DNA from: Chitinophagaceae bacterium UBA1930
GTDB taxonomy: Bacteria; Bacteroidota; Bacteroidia; Chitinophagales; Chitinophagaceae
Direction of reading: 5' to 3'
Length of the DNA: 64,000 nt
NCBI GenBank assembly: GCA_002337145.1
Contig: DDFK01000002.1
Span: 1,240,868 to 1,304,867, forward strand
Below, one piece after another: positions 51,507 to 60,461 of the stretch; the stretch's first letter is position 1, and the number at the start of each line of letters is the position of its first letter. A program made the translations under genes and the position numbers. A model generated the notes under the pieces. The model made no database searches, was not told the origin of the DNA, and saw only the letters and a list, made by a program, of their open reading frames with translations.

Positions 51507-52666
51507 CCCTGCTTGAAATAAAAGGTGGAGATATTGATGAGCACACGTACCGTAAGATAGGAGAGGTATTGCAACGATCTTTTAATGAAACCGTAACGCT
51601 TGTTGTACACTTCGGGTGTTATCTGTATGCAATCGTTTTTGATGATGGTGTCCAACTGTTTTTCCGTTGCTTTGGCAAAAGCCGTGTCGGCAATATCCAG
51701 GTTCAGTTCCACACTTGCATAGGCACTGATGTTGTTTACGTTGTAGGAGCCAATGGTAACAAACCTGCCATCCTGCGTGGCAAGCTTGCTGTGTAATACG
51801 CCTGCATTGTATTCGTATATCTCGATATTGTTTTTATGGAACCAGCGGTAGATATAGCATTCGGCGGACTTGGCAATTTTAACATCCGATATACCCGTTA
51901 AGATCAGTTTTATTTGTACGCCCCGCTTGGCTGCTTTGGCCAGCCGCTGCCGTATGAACCAACCAGGGATAAAATAGCTTGACATGATGGTTACATGCGA
52001 AGATGCCGTACGTATCATATCAATATAGCTTCTGGATATCTGGTTGTAACGTTTTACCCAATCGTTACGCCTTACCCTTACCTGGCAGGTATCGTTAAAA
52101 CTTTTGGTGACTATTTCATGCATTGGTTTTTTAACCAATTGGTTGGCCTTGCTCCATAGCTGCAAACAGGTTTTGTACAATTGTAATGACACTTCACCTT
52201 CTGCATATAGGCCCCAATCCATCCACGCGGGCTGGTTGGGCATATCGTTGTAGCGGTTGCCAATGTTGATGCCCGCCACCAAGCTGTAGAAGCCATCCAC
52301 AACAGTTACTTTATGGTGCATCCTTCTGCCAAAATAAAAATGCTCGCTTTTCAACAGCGGTTCAAAAAAACGGAAGTGCACGCCAGCATCTGTCAATGTT
52401 TGGATGAACTTATTGGAAAGGTCCTGCGAAGCATAACCATCCGGCATAAAATACACGGCCACTCCACGTTTGGCTGCATCCATTAATGCCTGGGCCACGG
52501 TTTTGCCAGTATCGTCATCAGTGAAAATATATACCTGTAAATGGATGGAATACCTGGCAGTTTGAATGATGTGCAGCAATGTATCAAAATAAGGCTTGCC
52601 GCTGCGTAGCAATTGTATGTTGTTATTGCTTGTATAGCCTGGATACCTATTTTTTTTATTGAACAT
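51503..52666 (-). CDS. Phospholipase-D/cardiolipin-synthase-family protein
   Basis: A 387-residue protein with both HKD motifs of the phospholipase-D superfamily: HHKVTVVDG (about residues 124-132) and LHSKLATQDG (about 296-305). SYFIPGWFIRQRLAKAAKRG lies between, as in cardiolipin synthases. There is no N-terminal membrane hairpin as in typical Cls, so it is closer to the ClsB/YbhO type. It should transfer a phosphatidyl group or cleave a phosphodiester. The TRSxxxxN-type spacing after each motif (GINIGN, GSYNVN) is intact. It stands alone, 92 nt downstream of the antiporter gene on the same strand. Confidence 0.92.
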   Translation of the reverse strand: MFNKKNRYPGYTSNNNIQLLRSGKPYFDTLLHIIQTARYSIHLQVYIFTDDDTGKTVAQALMDAAKRGVAVYFMPDGYASQDLSNKFIQTLTDAGVHFRFFEPLLKSEHFYFGRRMHHKVTVVDGFYSLVAGINIGNRYNDMPNQPAWMDWGLYAEGEVSLQLYKTCLQLWSKANQLVKKPMHEIVTKSFNDTCQVRVRRNDWVKRYNQISRSYIDMIRTASSHVTIMSSYFIPGWFIRQRLAKAAKRGVQIKLILTGISDVKIAKSAECYIYRWFHKNNIEIYEYNAGVLHSKLATQDGRFVTIGSYNVNNISAYASVELNLDIADTAFAKATEKQLDTIIKNDCIQITPEVYNKRYGFIKRSLQYLSYLTVRVLINISTFYFKQG

Positions 52667-52758
52667 TTACTGGGCGTGTGTAGTTGGTACAGTAATTTAT
52701 GCAGATTGTTTTGCTTTACGTGTGTACGTGTACAAGTACAATGCCATTGTGGTTTGGT

Positions 52759-54333
52759 TTATACAAACAAAAGTTTCTCCTCTTCCAAATCAAGGCGTAA
52801 CAAATGTTTGCGTATGATTTCTTCGTTTAAAGTCTGCTCTTCTTTGTTCTTGTTCATTAACCATTTTCTTTGCTGGTTCAGGATGTCCACATACACTTTC
52901 TTTAGCTCCTCTATCATCAGTGTGTCATCAAGTAGCAGGTGGCTGTCTTCCCATTTACGAGCCATCTGTTGCAGTACTATATGTGTTTCCAACTCTTTGT
53001 TGTAGTTGTTCTTTACATATTGCAAGGCATGTGCTGCCAATTGTTTCCTGATCATATTTTCTGTCTCCTCTTCGGATGGGCCGTCACCAAAATCGGGTAG
53101 CCCTACTTTCCTGATCAGGTAGGGCAATGTCAGCCCTTGTATCAACAATGTTAGCAGTATTACAATGAATGTGATAAACAGTATCAGGTTGCGTTGCGGA
53201 AATGGCGAACCATCGCTAAGTTGTACTGGTATGGACAAAGCCGCTGCCAACGAAACTACGCCACGCATTCCTGTCCAGCCCAATACAAATGGTACTTTAT
53301 AACCGGGGTTACGGTCATCTGCAACGGTGATGAAATATTTTGCAATCAATGTAACAACCACGGCTCCGTAGGCCGACAATATCCTACCTACAATTAATAC
53401 CATTGTAATCAATACACCATAACCAATAGCCGATGACATGCTCACGCCTTCAAGCCCCGCCACAATTTCGGGCAGGGCAAGCCCAATCAACAAAAACACC
53501 AGCCCATTCAATACAAAGCAAAGACTTGCCCAAACATTCACACCACGCAGTCTGGATGTGCTGCTGAGAAAAAGATGCCTTTTAGCAGATAGCAACAACC
53601 CGCCACTTACCACCGCCAAAACACCGGAAGCATGAACTTCTTCTGCAGTGATATACATGATGTATGGTGCCACTATCGACAGTACAATATCAATGTTTGC
53701 ATCTGTAGGCAGGTGCTTGTGGGCCTTCATGAAAATCCACCCAACAAGTAAGCCAATAGCGATGCCGCCAATCAGCATCCATCCAAAACTCAAGGCTGCT
53801 TTATACCAGATGAATTGTCCCGTGGCAACTGCTATCATGGCAAAACGGAAAATGATCAATGAAGATGCATCGTTCAGCAGGCTTTCCCCTTCCAGTATGG
53901 AAGACATGCGTTTGGGCACTTTTACAAACTGCAGTATGGCTCCTGCACTTACGGCATCGGGTGGCGATACAATGCCACCCAACAAAAAGCCAAGTGCCAA
54001 TGAAAAACCCGGCACAAAATGGTTGGCTACAAACGCTACAGACATGGCCGTAAGGAATACCACTACAAAAGCAAAGCTGCCAATAATACGCCGCCAACGC
54101 CATAGCTCCTTCCACGAAATGACCCATGCAGCTTCATACAGCAACGGCGGCAGGAAGATGATGAAAATGAGTTCGGGGTCTATATGTATGGCAGGTATGC
54201 CCGGAATGAAGCCAATAATGAGGCCTGCCACTACCAATAATATAGGGTAAGCCACTTTTATTTTATTGGCCAGCATAATAAGCAGCACAATAACTACAAC
54301 AAGGCTTAGGTAAAAAGGAAAATGATCTATCAT
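52759..54333 (-). CDS. CPA1-type Na+/H+ antiporter
   Basis: A 524-residue antiporter starting MIDHFPFYLSLVVVIVLL at 54333; the upstream frame is not protein-like and overlaps the divergent AraC gene. About twelve membrane segments span residues 5-410. LGGIVSPPDAVSAGAIL (about 110-126), the ion-binding EGESLLNDASSLIIFRFA (about 141-158, with the Asn-Asp pair) and GWTGMRGVVSLAAALSIP (about 345-362) mark the CPA1/NhaP/NHE group. A charged cytoplasmic tail of ~100 residues follows. It exchanges sodium for protons to keep cytoplasmic pH and ion balance. Confidence 0.94.
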   Translation of the reverse strand: MIDHFPFYLSLVVVIVLLIMLANKIKVAYPILLVVAGLIIGFIPGIPAIHIDPELIFIIFLPPLLYEAAWVISWKELWRWRRIIGSFAFVVVFLTAMSVAFVANHFVPGFSLALGFLLGGIVSPPDAVSAGAILQFVKVPKRMSSILEGESLLNDASSLIIFRFAMIAVATGQFIWYKAALSFGWMLIGGIAIGLLVGWIFMKAHKHLPTDANIDIVLSIVAPYIMYITAEEVHASGVLAVVSGGLLLSAKRHLFLSSTSRLRGVNVWASLCFVLNGLVFLLIGLALPEIVAGLEGVSMSSAIGYGVLITMVLIVGRILSAYGAVVVTLIAKYFITVADDRNPGYKVPFVLGWTGMRGVVSLAAALSIPVQLSDGSPFPQRNLILFITFIVILLTLLIQGLTLPYLIRKVGLPDFGDGPSEEETENMIRKQLAAHALQYVKNNYNKELETHIVLQQMARKWEDSHLLLDDTLMIEELKKVYVDILNQQRKWLMNKNKEEQTLNEEIIRKHLLRLDLEEEKLLFV

Positions 54334-54399
54334 AAGCAATAAAATAAGTAACCTTAAAGATAAATGCCTTAGAGCTAAAATTATGCTGTTTGAAATTCG

Positions 54400-54407
54400 T
54401 AAGTTTG
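54400..54407 (+). promoter_or_regulatory. -7 promoter box 4 nt before the AraC-type regulator ATG
   Basis: TAAGTTTG matches TAnnTTTG with CAGA between it and the ATG at 54412, implying a leaderless mRNA for the regulator. Confidence 0.5.
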
Positions 54408-54411
54408 CAGA

Positions 54412-55311
54412 ATGGGCAAAACAGAAACACTGCAAGGGTTTTATGAAAGGAAGTACGACTTCATGCCGGACAACCTGCGTAATGGAATGGGACATTTCAA
54501 TGTATTTAAACTGGAACCTTTCAAGGGCAACAGTGGCAAACCCGTACCTTATAAAAAACGGGACTATTTCAAAATAACCTTACTGGTAGGAGAGAGCAAC
54601 ATTGAGTATGCAGACAAGACCATCCATTTAAAAAAACAGGCATTGGTATTTTCCAATCCACAGATACCGTACTGCTGGGAACATACTGATAGCATACACC
54701 ATGGCTATTTCTGTATTTTCGACCAGGCATTTTTTCACCAGTATGGCAACCTTATCCAATACTCGCTTTTTCAACCAGAAGGTAACCATGTTTTTGAGCT
54801 GGCAAATGCACAACTGCCCCAAGTGGAAAAGGCCTTTGAACGCATGTTTGAAGAGATCAACTCGGATTATGTACACAAATATGATGTGCTTAGGACGATT
54901 GTTTACGAGCTGGTGCATTTTGCCCTGAAAATGCAACCATCCGATAGCCTAACGAGGCATCCGCTCAACGCCGCACAACGCATTTCGGCACTGTTCCTGG
55001 AACTATTGGAGCGGCAATTTCCTATTGATGACACACAGCAGACATTATCGCTTCGCTCTGCTTCTGATTATGCCAAAAGATTGAACGTGCATGTAAACCA
55101 TTTAAACCGTGCCGTTAAAGAAGCCACCCATAAAACCACTACGCAAATTATTGCCGAACGTATTTTGCAGGAAGCAAAAACCCTGCTCAAACAAACTGCA
55201 TGGACGGTTTCTGAAATTGCCTATGCCTTAGGTTATAACGAGGTTACGCATTTCAGTAATTTTTTTAAAAAGCAAACAGAACTAAGTCCCTTGCAATTCA
55301 GAAATGTTTGA
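54412..55311 (+). CDS. AraC-family transcriptional regulator
   Basis: A 299-residue regulator. The N-terminal half (about residues 1-165) is a cupin-like sensing domain with KKRDYFKITLLVGESNIEYA. The C-terminal half carries two helix-turn-helix motifs, SASDYAKRLNVHVNHLNRAV (about 221-240; first residues read LRSASDYAKRL) and WTVSEIAYALGYNEVTHFSN (about 263-282), the latter followed by FFKKQTELSPLQFR, the AraC/XylS signature. It is followed in the same direction by aldo/keto reductase and alcohol dehydrogenase genes, its likely targets. The inducer is unknown but could be an aldehyde or other electrophile. Confidence 0.93.
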   Translation: MGKTETLQGFYERKYDFMPDNLRNGMGHFNVFKLEPFKGNSGKPVPYKKRDYFKITLLVGESNIEYADKTIHLKKQALVFSNPQIPYCWEHTDSIHHGYFCIFDQAFFHQYGNLIQYSLFQPEGNHVFELANAQLPQVEKAFERMFEEINSDYVHKYDVLRTIVYELVHFALKMQPSDSLTRHPLNAAQRISALFLELLERQFPIDDTQQTLSLRSASDYAKRLNVHVNHLNRAVKEATHKTTTQIIAERILQEAKTLLKQTAWTVSEIAYALGYNEVTHFSNFFKKQTELSPLQFRNV

Positions 55312-55362
55312 TTTTCGTAAACTATTGTTTCTTTTTCGTTATGCTGTGGTAGATAACCAATT

Positions 55363-55370
55363 TAATTTTG
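55363..55370 (+). promoter_or_regulatory. -7 promoter box of the aldo/keto reductase gene
   Basis: TAATTTTG matches TAnnTTTG, 26 nt before the ATG at 55397. It lies in the 85-nt gap after the AraC gene, so the reductase can be transcribed apart from its presumed regulator. Confidence 0.45.
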
Positions 55371-55396
55371 CCTTTTAACAAAACAAAATCTTGGCT

Positions 55397-56398
55397 ATGG
55401 ACATGCAAAAAAGAAAACTTGGAAATAGTGGCCTGGAGGTTTCGGCCCTAGGGCTTGGCTGTATGGGCATGAGTTTTGGCTATGGGCCTGCAGCCGATAA
55501 AAATGAAATGGTTTCCCTGATACGTTTGGCTGTGGAAAATGGGGTCAATTTTTTTGATACCGCCGAAGTGTACGGACCTTTTATAAATGAGGAATTAGTG
55601 GGCGAAGCATTGGCACCTGTACGCAACGAAGTGGTGATTGCCACTAAGTTTGGCTTTAAGGCCAATGCCGATGGCAGTGGTAGATGGCAGGAATTGGATA
55701 GCCACCCAAAACATATACGTGCAGTGGCAGAAGCCTCATTAAAACGGTTGAAGACAGATGTGATAGACCTGTTCTATCAACATCGTGTGGACCCGAACAT
55801 ACCTATTGAAGATGTTGCAGGCACGGTAAAAGACCTTATTCAGGAAGGTAAAGTAAAACATTTCGGGTTGTCCGAAGCGGGTGCACAAACTGTCCGTAAG
55901 GCACATGCCGTGCAACCGGTAGCTGCCCTGCAAAGCGAATACTCGCTTTGGTGGCGTGAGCCGGAAAAAGAAATCATTCCAACGCTCGAAGAACTGGGCA
56001 TTGGCTTTGTTCCGTTTAGTCCGCTGGGTAAGGGTTTCCTTACTGGCAAGATAGATGGCGACACGGTTTTTGATAGCAGCGACTTCCGTAATGTGGTGCC
56101 CCGTTTTACGCCAGAAGCCCGCAAGGCAAACCAGGCCCTGGTTGATTTATTGATAACCATTGCATGGGACAGGAGTGCAACGCCGGCACAGATAGCACTG
56201 GCCTGGTTGCTGGCACAGAAACCCTGGATTGTTCCGATACCCGGTACCACAAAACAGCATCGCCTACAAGAAAACATGGGTGCAGCCAATATACAGCTTA
56301 CTGCAAACGATTTACAGGAGATAGCACAAGCCACATCGCAGATAGAAGTGCATGGCAGCCGCTATCCCGAACACTTGCTGAAATTGGTAGGCAGGTAA
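55397..56398 (+). CDS. Aldo/keto reductase
   Basis: A 333-residue NADPH-dependent reductase of the AKR11/AKR13 type. The catalytic tetrad can be placed in NFFDTAEVYGPF (Asp and Tyr, about residues 52-63), VIATKFGF (Lys) and FYQHRVDPN (His, about 125-133). IPTLEELGIGFVPFSPLGKG and WIVPIPGTTKQHRLQENM are the coenzyme-binding motifs. Starts at 55397 (MDMQKRKLGNSGLEV) and 55403 are both possible. It is placed between an AraC regulator and a zinc alcohol dehydrogenase, a pattern typical of aldehyde or electrophile response genes in which both enzymes reduce reactive carbonyls. Confidence 0.93.
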   Translation: MDMQKRKLGNSGLEVSALGLGCMGMSFGYGPAADKNEMVSLIRLAVENGVNFFDTAEVYGPFINEELVGEALAPVRNEVVIATKFGFKANADGSGRWQELDSHPKHIRAVAEASLKRLKTDVIDLFYQHRVDPNIPIEDVAGTVKDLIQEGKVKHFGLSEAGAQTVRKAHAVQPVAALQSEYSLWWREPEKEIIPTLEELGIGFVPFSPLGKGFLTGKIDGDTVFDSSDFRNVVPRFTPEARKANQALVDLLITIAWDRSATPAQIALAWLLAQKPWIVPIPGTTKQHRLQENMGAANIQLTANDLQEIAQATSQIEVHGSRYPEHLLKLVGR

Positions 56399-56408
56399 TG
56401 GAGAGGTA

Positions 56409-56467
56409 AATGTTCACTATTTAATAATAGCAGAATACCTTTCTTGTACCAGTTATTCGTGAACATT
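56409..56467. promoter_or_regulatory. Widely spaced inverted repeat before the alcohol dehydrogenase gene
   Basis: AATGTTCAC (56409-56417) and GTGAACATT (56459-56467) are perfect inverted repeats 41 nt apart in the 129-nt gap upstream of the dehydrogenase. They could be paired operator half-sites for the AraC-type regulator or a long-loop hairpin; sequence alone cannot decide. Confidence 0.4.
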
Positions 56468-56527
56468 GAGTGGTATGCATTGTTAATGTATGGCACTGCT
56501 GTAAATAATCAATTTAAAAAATAGAAC

Positions 56528-57586
56528 ATGAACACAATGAACGTAAAGGCCTTTGGTGCCGAAGCAAAAGATGCAGACTTGCAACAGCTGAATATTGAGC
56601 GTAGGAACGTAACCCCGAATGATGTGGAAATAGACATCCTGTACTGCGGTGTTTGCCATTCGGACCTCCACACGGCACGCAACGATTGGGGCGGAACTAT
56701 TTACCCCGCAGTTCCGGGCCACGAAATTGTAGGCAGGGTTACCAATGTTGGTAGCGACGTAACAAAATTCAAGGTGGGCGATCTGGTTGGTGTGGGCTGC
56801 CTGGTAGATTCCTGCCAAACCTGCAATAGTTGCAAACAAGACTTGGAGCAGTATTGCCTGAATGGCTTTACCGGAACATACAATGGTAAAGACAAGCATT
56901 TGGGTGGCCATACGTTTGGTGGCTATTCAGAGAAAGTAGTGGTACGCCAGGAATTTGTTTTACGTGTGCCCGAAAACTTGGATGTTGCTGCAGTGGCACC
57001 CTTGCTTTGTGCAGGTATTACCACATGGTCGCCATTAAGGCACTGGAATGTGAAAGAAGGCAGCAAAGTTGCTGTAGTTGGCTTGGGTGGTTTGGGACAT
57101 ATGGCCATTAAACTTGCAAAAGGGCTGGGGGCATCTGTTACCCTGTTCTCAAGGACACCAGAAAAGACACAGGACGCAAAGGAACTGGGTGCCGATGAAG
57201 TGGTTATTTCTACCGATGCAGACCAAATGAAAGCGGTACACGGAAAATTTGACTTGATAATTGACACTGTTCCTTATGTACATGATGTGAACCCCTACGT
57301 GGCAACTTTAAACATAAGTGGCACATTGGTACTGGTTGGCTATTTAGGTGGCTTAGAGCCGGTATTGAATAGTGTACCGATGATCTTGGGAAGGAAATCC
57401 GTAGCAGGCTCCGTAATTGGCGGTATTGCTGAAACACAGGAACTGCTTGATTTTTGCGGAAAGAACAATATTGTTTCCGACATTGAAATCATCAACATGC
57501 AGGATATTAATGCGGCTTATGAAAGGATGCTGAAAAGCGATGTGAAATACCGTTTTGTTATCGACATGGCTTCGTTAAAGAATTAA
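56528..57586 (+). CDS. Zinc-dependent NAD(P) alcohol dehydrogenase (YahK/CAD type)
   Basis: A 352-residue medium-chain dehydrogenase. The catalytic zinc ligands are in YCGVCHSDLH (Cys, about residues 37-46) and PGHEIVGRV (His-Glu, about 64-72), with Cys in LLCAGITTW (about 158-166). The structural zinc site has CLVDSCQTCNSCKQDLEQYC (about 95-114). The coenzyme motif is VGLGGLGHMAIKLAKGLG (about 184-201). It resembles YahK and cinnamyl-alcohol dehydrogenases, broad aldehyde reductases that prefer NADPH. It ends in a strong terminator and probably shares control with the upstream reductase. Confidence 0.95.
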   Translation: MNTMNVKAFGAEAKDADLQQLNIERRNVTPNDVEIDILYCGVCHSDLHTARNDWGGTIYPAVPGHEIVGRVTNVGSDVTKFKVGDLVGVGCLVDSCQTCNSCKQDLEQYCLNGFTGTYNGKDKHLGGHTFGGYSEKVVVRQEFVLRVPENLDVAAVAPLLCAGITTWSPLRHWNVKEGSKVAVVGLGGLGHMAIKLAKGLGASVTLFSRTPEKTQDAKELGADEVVISTDADQMKAVHGKFDLIIDTVPYVHDVNPYVATLNISGTLVLVGYLGGLEPVLNSVPMILGRKSVAGSVIGGIAETQELLDFCGKNNIVSDIEIINMQDINAAYERMLKSDVKYRFVIDMASLKN

Positions 57587-57601
57587 ACCGGATCTCACTA
57601 A

Positions 57602-57637
57602 ACCATAAGGCCCTTAGCAAGGGCCTTATGGTGTTTT
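57602..57637 (+). terminator. Terminator of the alcohol dehydrogenase gene
   Basis: ACCATAAGGCCCTT (57602-57615) and its exact reverse complement (57619-57632) form a 14-bp stem with a 3-nt loop, followed by GTTTT. Confidence 0.92.
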
Positions 57638-57761
57638 ATAGGTAACGGAATCGCATCAGTTAATATTTAGCTGATTGGTGAACATGCAACAACAAAAATG
57701 ACTGCCCACTTTGCTTCCTGTCTTTTTAATAGAAATAGTATGAATAAGGACAGTATTCCGA

Positions 57762-57769
57762 TAATTTTG
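57762..57769 (+). promoter_or_regulatory. -7 promoter box of the CAZyme operon
   Basis: TAATTTTG matches TAnnTTTG, 18 nt before the GH43 ATG at 57788, and is the only promoter-like box seen for the four-gene run. No SusC/D or hybrid two-component regulator is nearby. Confidence 0.5.
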
Positions 57770-57787
57770 AAGGAATAAAATATCGAG

Positions 57788-59425
57788 ATGCATAAAGCCG
57801 TTCGTTTCCTCTCAATCATGTTCCCGGTTTCCCTTTTGTTCAATACAGCGATTGCACAAAAAAAAGATATTTCAAAAGTATGGGTGGCCGATAATGGCAA
57901 CGGCACTTACAAGAATCCCATACTCAACGCCGATTATTCGGACCCCGATGCCATAAGGGTTGGCAACGATTTCTATTTGGTGTCCTCATCGTTTGAAGAT
58001 ATACCCGGCCTGCCCATACTGCACTCCAAAGACCTGGTCAACTGGACCATACTGACCCATGCGTTAAAGCGGCAACCGCCCTTTGAACATTTTTCCAAAA
58101 CGCAACATGGCAATGGGGTATGGGCCCCATCCATCCGCTTCCATAAAGGTGAATTCTATATTTACTATCCCGATCCCGATTTTGGCATCTACCTCGTCAA
58201 AGCAAAAAATGCCGCTGGCCCATGGAGCGAACCAATATTGGTAGAAGCAGGCAAGGGCTTGATTGATCCCTGCCCGTTGTGGGATGAAGATGGCAAAGCA
58301 TATCTTGTACATGCCTATGCCGGAAGCCGTGCAGGCATCAAATCCATCATTGTTGTAAAGCAGTTGAACGAAGACGGCAGAAAAGTGATGGATGCAGGCA
58401 AGCTCGTGTACGATGGCCATGAAACAGACCCAACCATAGAAGGGCCAAAGTTCTACAAACGCAATGGCTGGTACTACATTTTTGCACCTGCAGGTGGCGT
58501 GTCAACAGGTTGGCAACTGGTACTGCGTTCAAAAAATATCTATGGCCCTTACGAACGCAAAGTAGTGATGGACCAGGGCACTTCCTCCATAAATGGACCG
58601 CATCAAGGTGCATGGGTAAACACGCAAACAGGCGAGGACTGGTTCTTGCATTTTCAGGACAAAGAAGCTTATGGACGGGTGGTACACCTGAACCCCATGA
58701 AATGGGCGAACGATTGGCCGGTAATTGGTGTAGACAAAGATGGCGATGGGAAAGGCCAGCCTGTTACCGTTTACCGCAAACCCAATGTAGGCAAAACATA
58801 CCCTATTGAAACCCCTACCGAAACGGACGAATTCAACAGCAACACACTTGGCCTGCAATGGCAATGGATGGCAAACCCCAAAGCAACATGGGCATTCATG
58901 AACCCATCCAAAGGAAGTTTAAGACTCTTCTCCGATAGAATTGACAGTGTTGCCAATTTATGGATGGCCCCCAATGTACTGCTGCAAAAATTTACTGCCG
59001 ATGAATTCATGGCAACCACCAAACTCACTTTTACACCCAATACAAAACTGGAAAATGAAAAAACGGGTTTGACCATTATGGGATTAAGCTACGCAAACAT
59101 TGCACTGAAGAGCAAAAAAGATGGCATCTACTTAGTGTACACTGTGTGTAAAGATGCAGACAAAGGTAGGCCTGAAACCGAAACCCTAATAACCAAAGCA
59201 ACCAATGCAACTGTATATCTTAGGGTCAAGGTTGCAATGGGTGCCAAATGCAGTTTCAGTTACAGTTTTAACGGTACGGATTTTACAGATGCCGGTGATG
59301 TTTTCACTGCCGAGCCTGGTAGATGGATAGGGGCAAAGTTTGGCATCTTCTGCACACGCACTGCACAGATAAACGATTCCGGCTTTGCCGATTTTGACTG
59401 GGTAAGAGTAGAGCCATTACAATAA
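57788..59425 (+). CDS. Exported glycoside hydrolase family 43
   Basis: A 545-residue enzyme with signal peptide (residues 1-24, ending NTAIAQ). The five-bladed propeller starts NPILNADYSDPDAIRVGNDF (about 39-58), where the Asp of ADYSDPD is the general base, and LIDPCPLWDEDGKAYLVHA (about 158-176) and PTIEGPKFYKRNGWYYIFAP (about 218-237) supply the pKa-modulating Asp and the catalytic Glu. A C-terminal jelly-roll domain (about 350-545) is typical of GH43 beta-xylosidases and arabinofuranosidases. It is the first gene of a CAZyme operon with 23- to 32-nt gaps. Xylose- or arabinose-type substrates are inferred. Confidence 0.93.
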   Translation: MHKAVRFLSIMFPVSLLFNTAIAQKKDISKVWVADNGNGTYKNPILNADYSDPDAIRVGNDFYLVSSSFEDIPGLPILHSKDLVNWTILTHALKRQPPFEHFSKTQHGNGVWAPSIRFHKGEFYIYYPDPDFGIYLVKAKNAAGPWSEPILVEAGKGLIDPCPLWDEDGKAYLVHAYAGSRAGIKSIIVVKQLNEDGRKVMDAGKLVYDGHETDPTIEGPKFYKRNGWYYIFAPAGGVSTGWQLVLRSKNIYGPYERKVVMDQGTSSINGPHQGAWVNTQTGEDWFLHFQDKEAYGRVVHLNPMKWANDWPVIGVDKDGDGKGQPVTVYRKPNVGKTYPIETPTETDEFNSNTLGLQWQWMANPKATWAFMNPSKGSLRLFSDRIDSVANLWMAPNVLLQKFTADEFMATTKLTFTPNTKLENEKTGLTIMGLSYANIALKSKKDGIYLVYTVCKDADKGRPETETLITKATNATVYLRVKVAMGAKCSFSYSFNGTDFTDAGDVFTAEPGRWIGAKFGIFCTRTAQINDSGFADFDWVRVEPLQ

Positions 59426-59448
59426 ACCAATCATAGCAACAACAAACA

Positions 59449-60435
59449 ATGATGCAAATAAAAAAATACCTTCTTGTTTTCTCTTTCTGCTGCTACGCAC
59501 TTATTGCAAAAGCACAAACAAGCATCGTGTACCCGCAACAGATAACCGTTGCACAGGATGGCAGCGGCAACTATACCACCATACAGGCGGCCATAGATGC
59601 CATAAGGGCCTACTCGCCCGAACACATAACAGTGCATATTAAAAATGGTACTTACCACGAAAAAATAGTGGTGCCTGCATGGGTAACCAATGTTTCGTTT
59701 ATTGGCGAAAGCAGGGATGCAACCATCATCACTTACGAAGACTACTCAGGTAAGTTCATGGATGCAGACACCATACACAACAAAAAGAAGATGACCACTT
59801 TTAATTCATATACCATGTATGTGCATGGCAACGATATCCATATAGAAAACCTGACCATTAAAAATGCGGCAGGCCGAGTGGGGCAGGCAGTTGCATTGCA
59901 TGTTGATGGCGACAGGTTCGTAATAAGCAACTGTAACCTGTTGGGCAATCAAGATACACTGCTCACTGCAAACGATAGTAGCAGGCAATACTACTTCAAC
60001 TGCTTTATTGAAGGCACAACCGATTTTATTTTTGGCAACGCAACAGCTGTTTTTGAAAAATGTACCATTAATAGTCTTACAAACTCTTACATAACTGCGG
60101 CATCCACAACACAACATCAGCAATATGGCTATGTATTCATGCATTGTACGTTAACTGCAAACAATGAATGCAAACAGGAATATCTCGGAAGGCCTTGGCG
60201 TGCCTATGCCAAAGTTGTTTTCATGAACTGTGAACTTGGTAAACACATCAGACCGGAAGGATGGCATAACTGGGGCAAAACAGAAAACGAAGCAACAGCC
60301 TATTATGCCGAATACAATAATATTGGCGAAGGCGCAGCAACAGGCAAACGTGTTGCATGGAGCCACCGGCTTACAGATGAAGAAGCGAGGCAATACACGC
60401 TTCACAATATTTTCAACGGCTGGAAACCTTTATAG
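59449..60435 (+). CDS. Exported pectin methylesterase (CE8)
   Basis: A 328-residue pectinesterase with signal peptide (about residues 1-23, ending IAKAQ). The parallel beta-helix family motifs are all present: GSGNYTTIQAAIDAI, VGQAVALHVDGDRFVISNCN (about 143-162) and GNQDTLL, TTDFIFGNA with its catalytic Asp (about 191-199), and YLGRPWRAYAKVVFMN (about 244-259, substrate-binding Arg and Trp). It removes methyl esters from homogalacturonan, opening it to lyases or polygalacturonases. No such enzyme lies in the window, so further pectin genes are expected beyond it. Two ATGs are adjacent at the start. Confidence 0.95.
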   Translation: MMQIKKYLLVFSFCCYALIAKAQTSIVYPQQITVAQDGSGNYTTIQAAIDAIRAYSPEHITVHIKNGTYHEKIVVPAWVTNVSFIGESRDATIITYEDYSGKFMDADTIHNKKKMTTFNSYTMYVHGNDIHIENLTIKNAAGRVGQAVALHVDGDRFVISNCNLLGNQDTLLTANDSSRQYYFNCFIEGTTDFIFGNATAVFEKCTINSLTNSYITAASTTQHQQYGYVFMHCTLTANNECKQEYLGRPWRAYAKVVFMNCELGKHIRPEGWHNWGKTENEATAYYAEYNNIGEGAATGKRVAWSHRLTDEEARQYTLHNIFNGWKPL

Positions 60436-60461
60436 GCAATACCTTACTGCAATAACATCGT

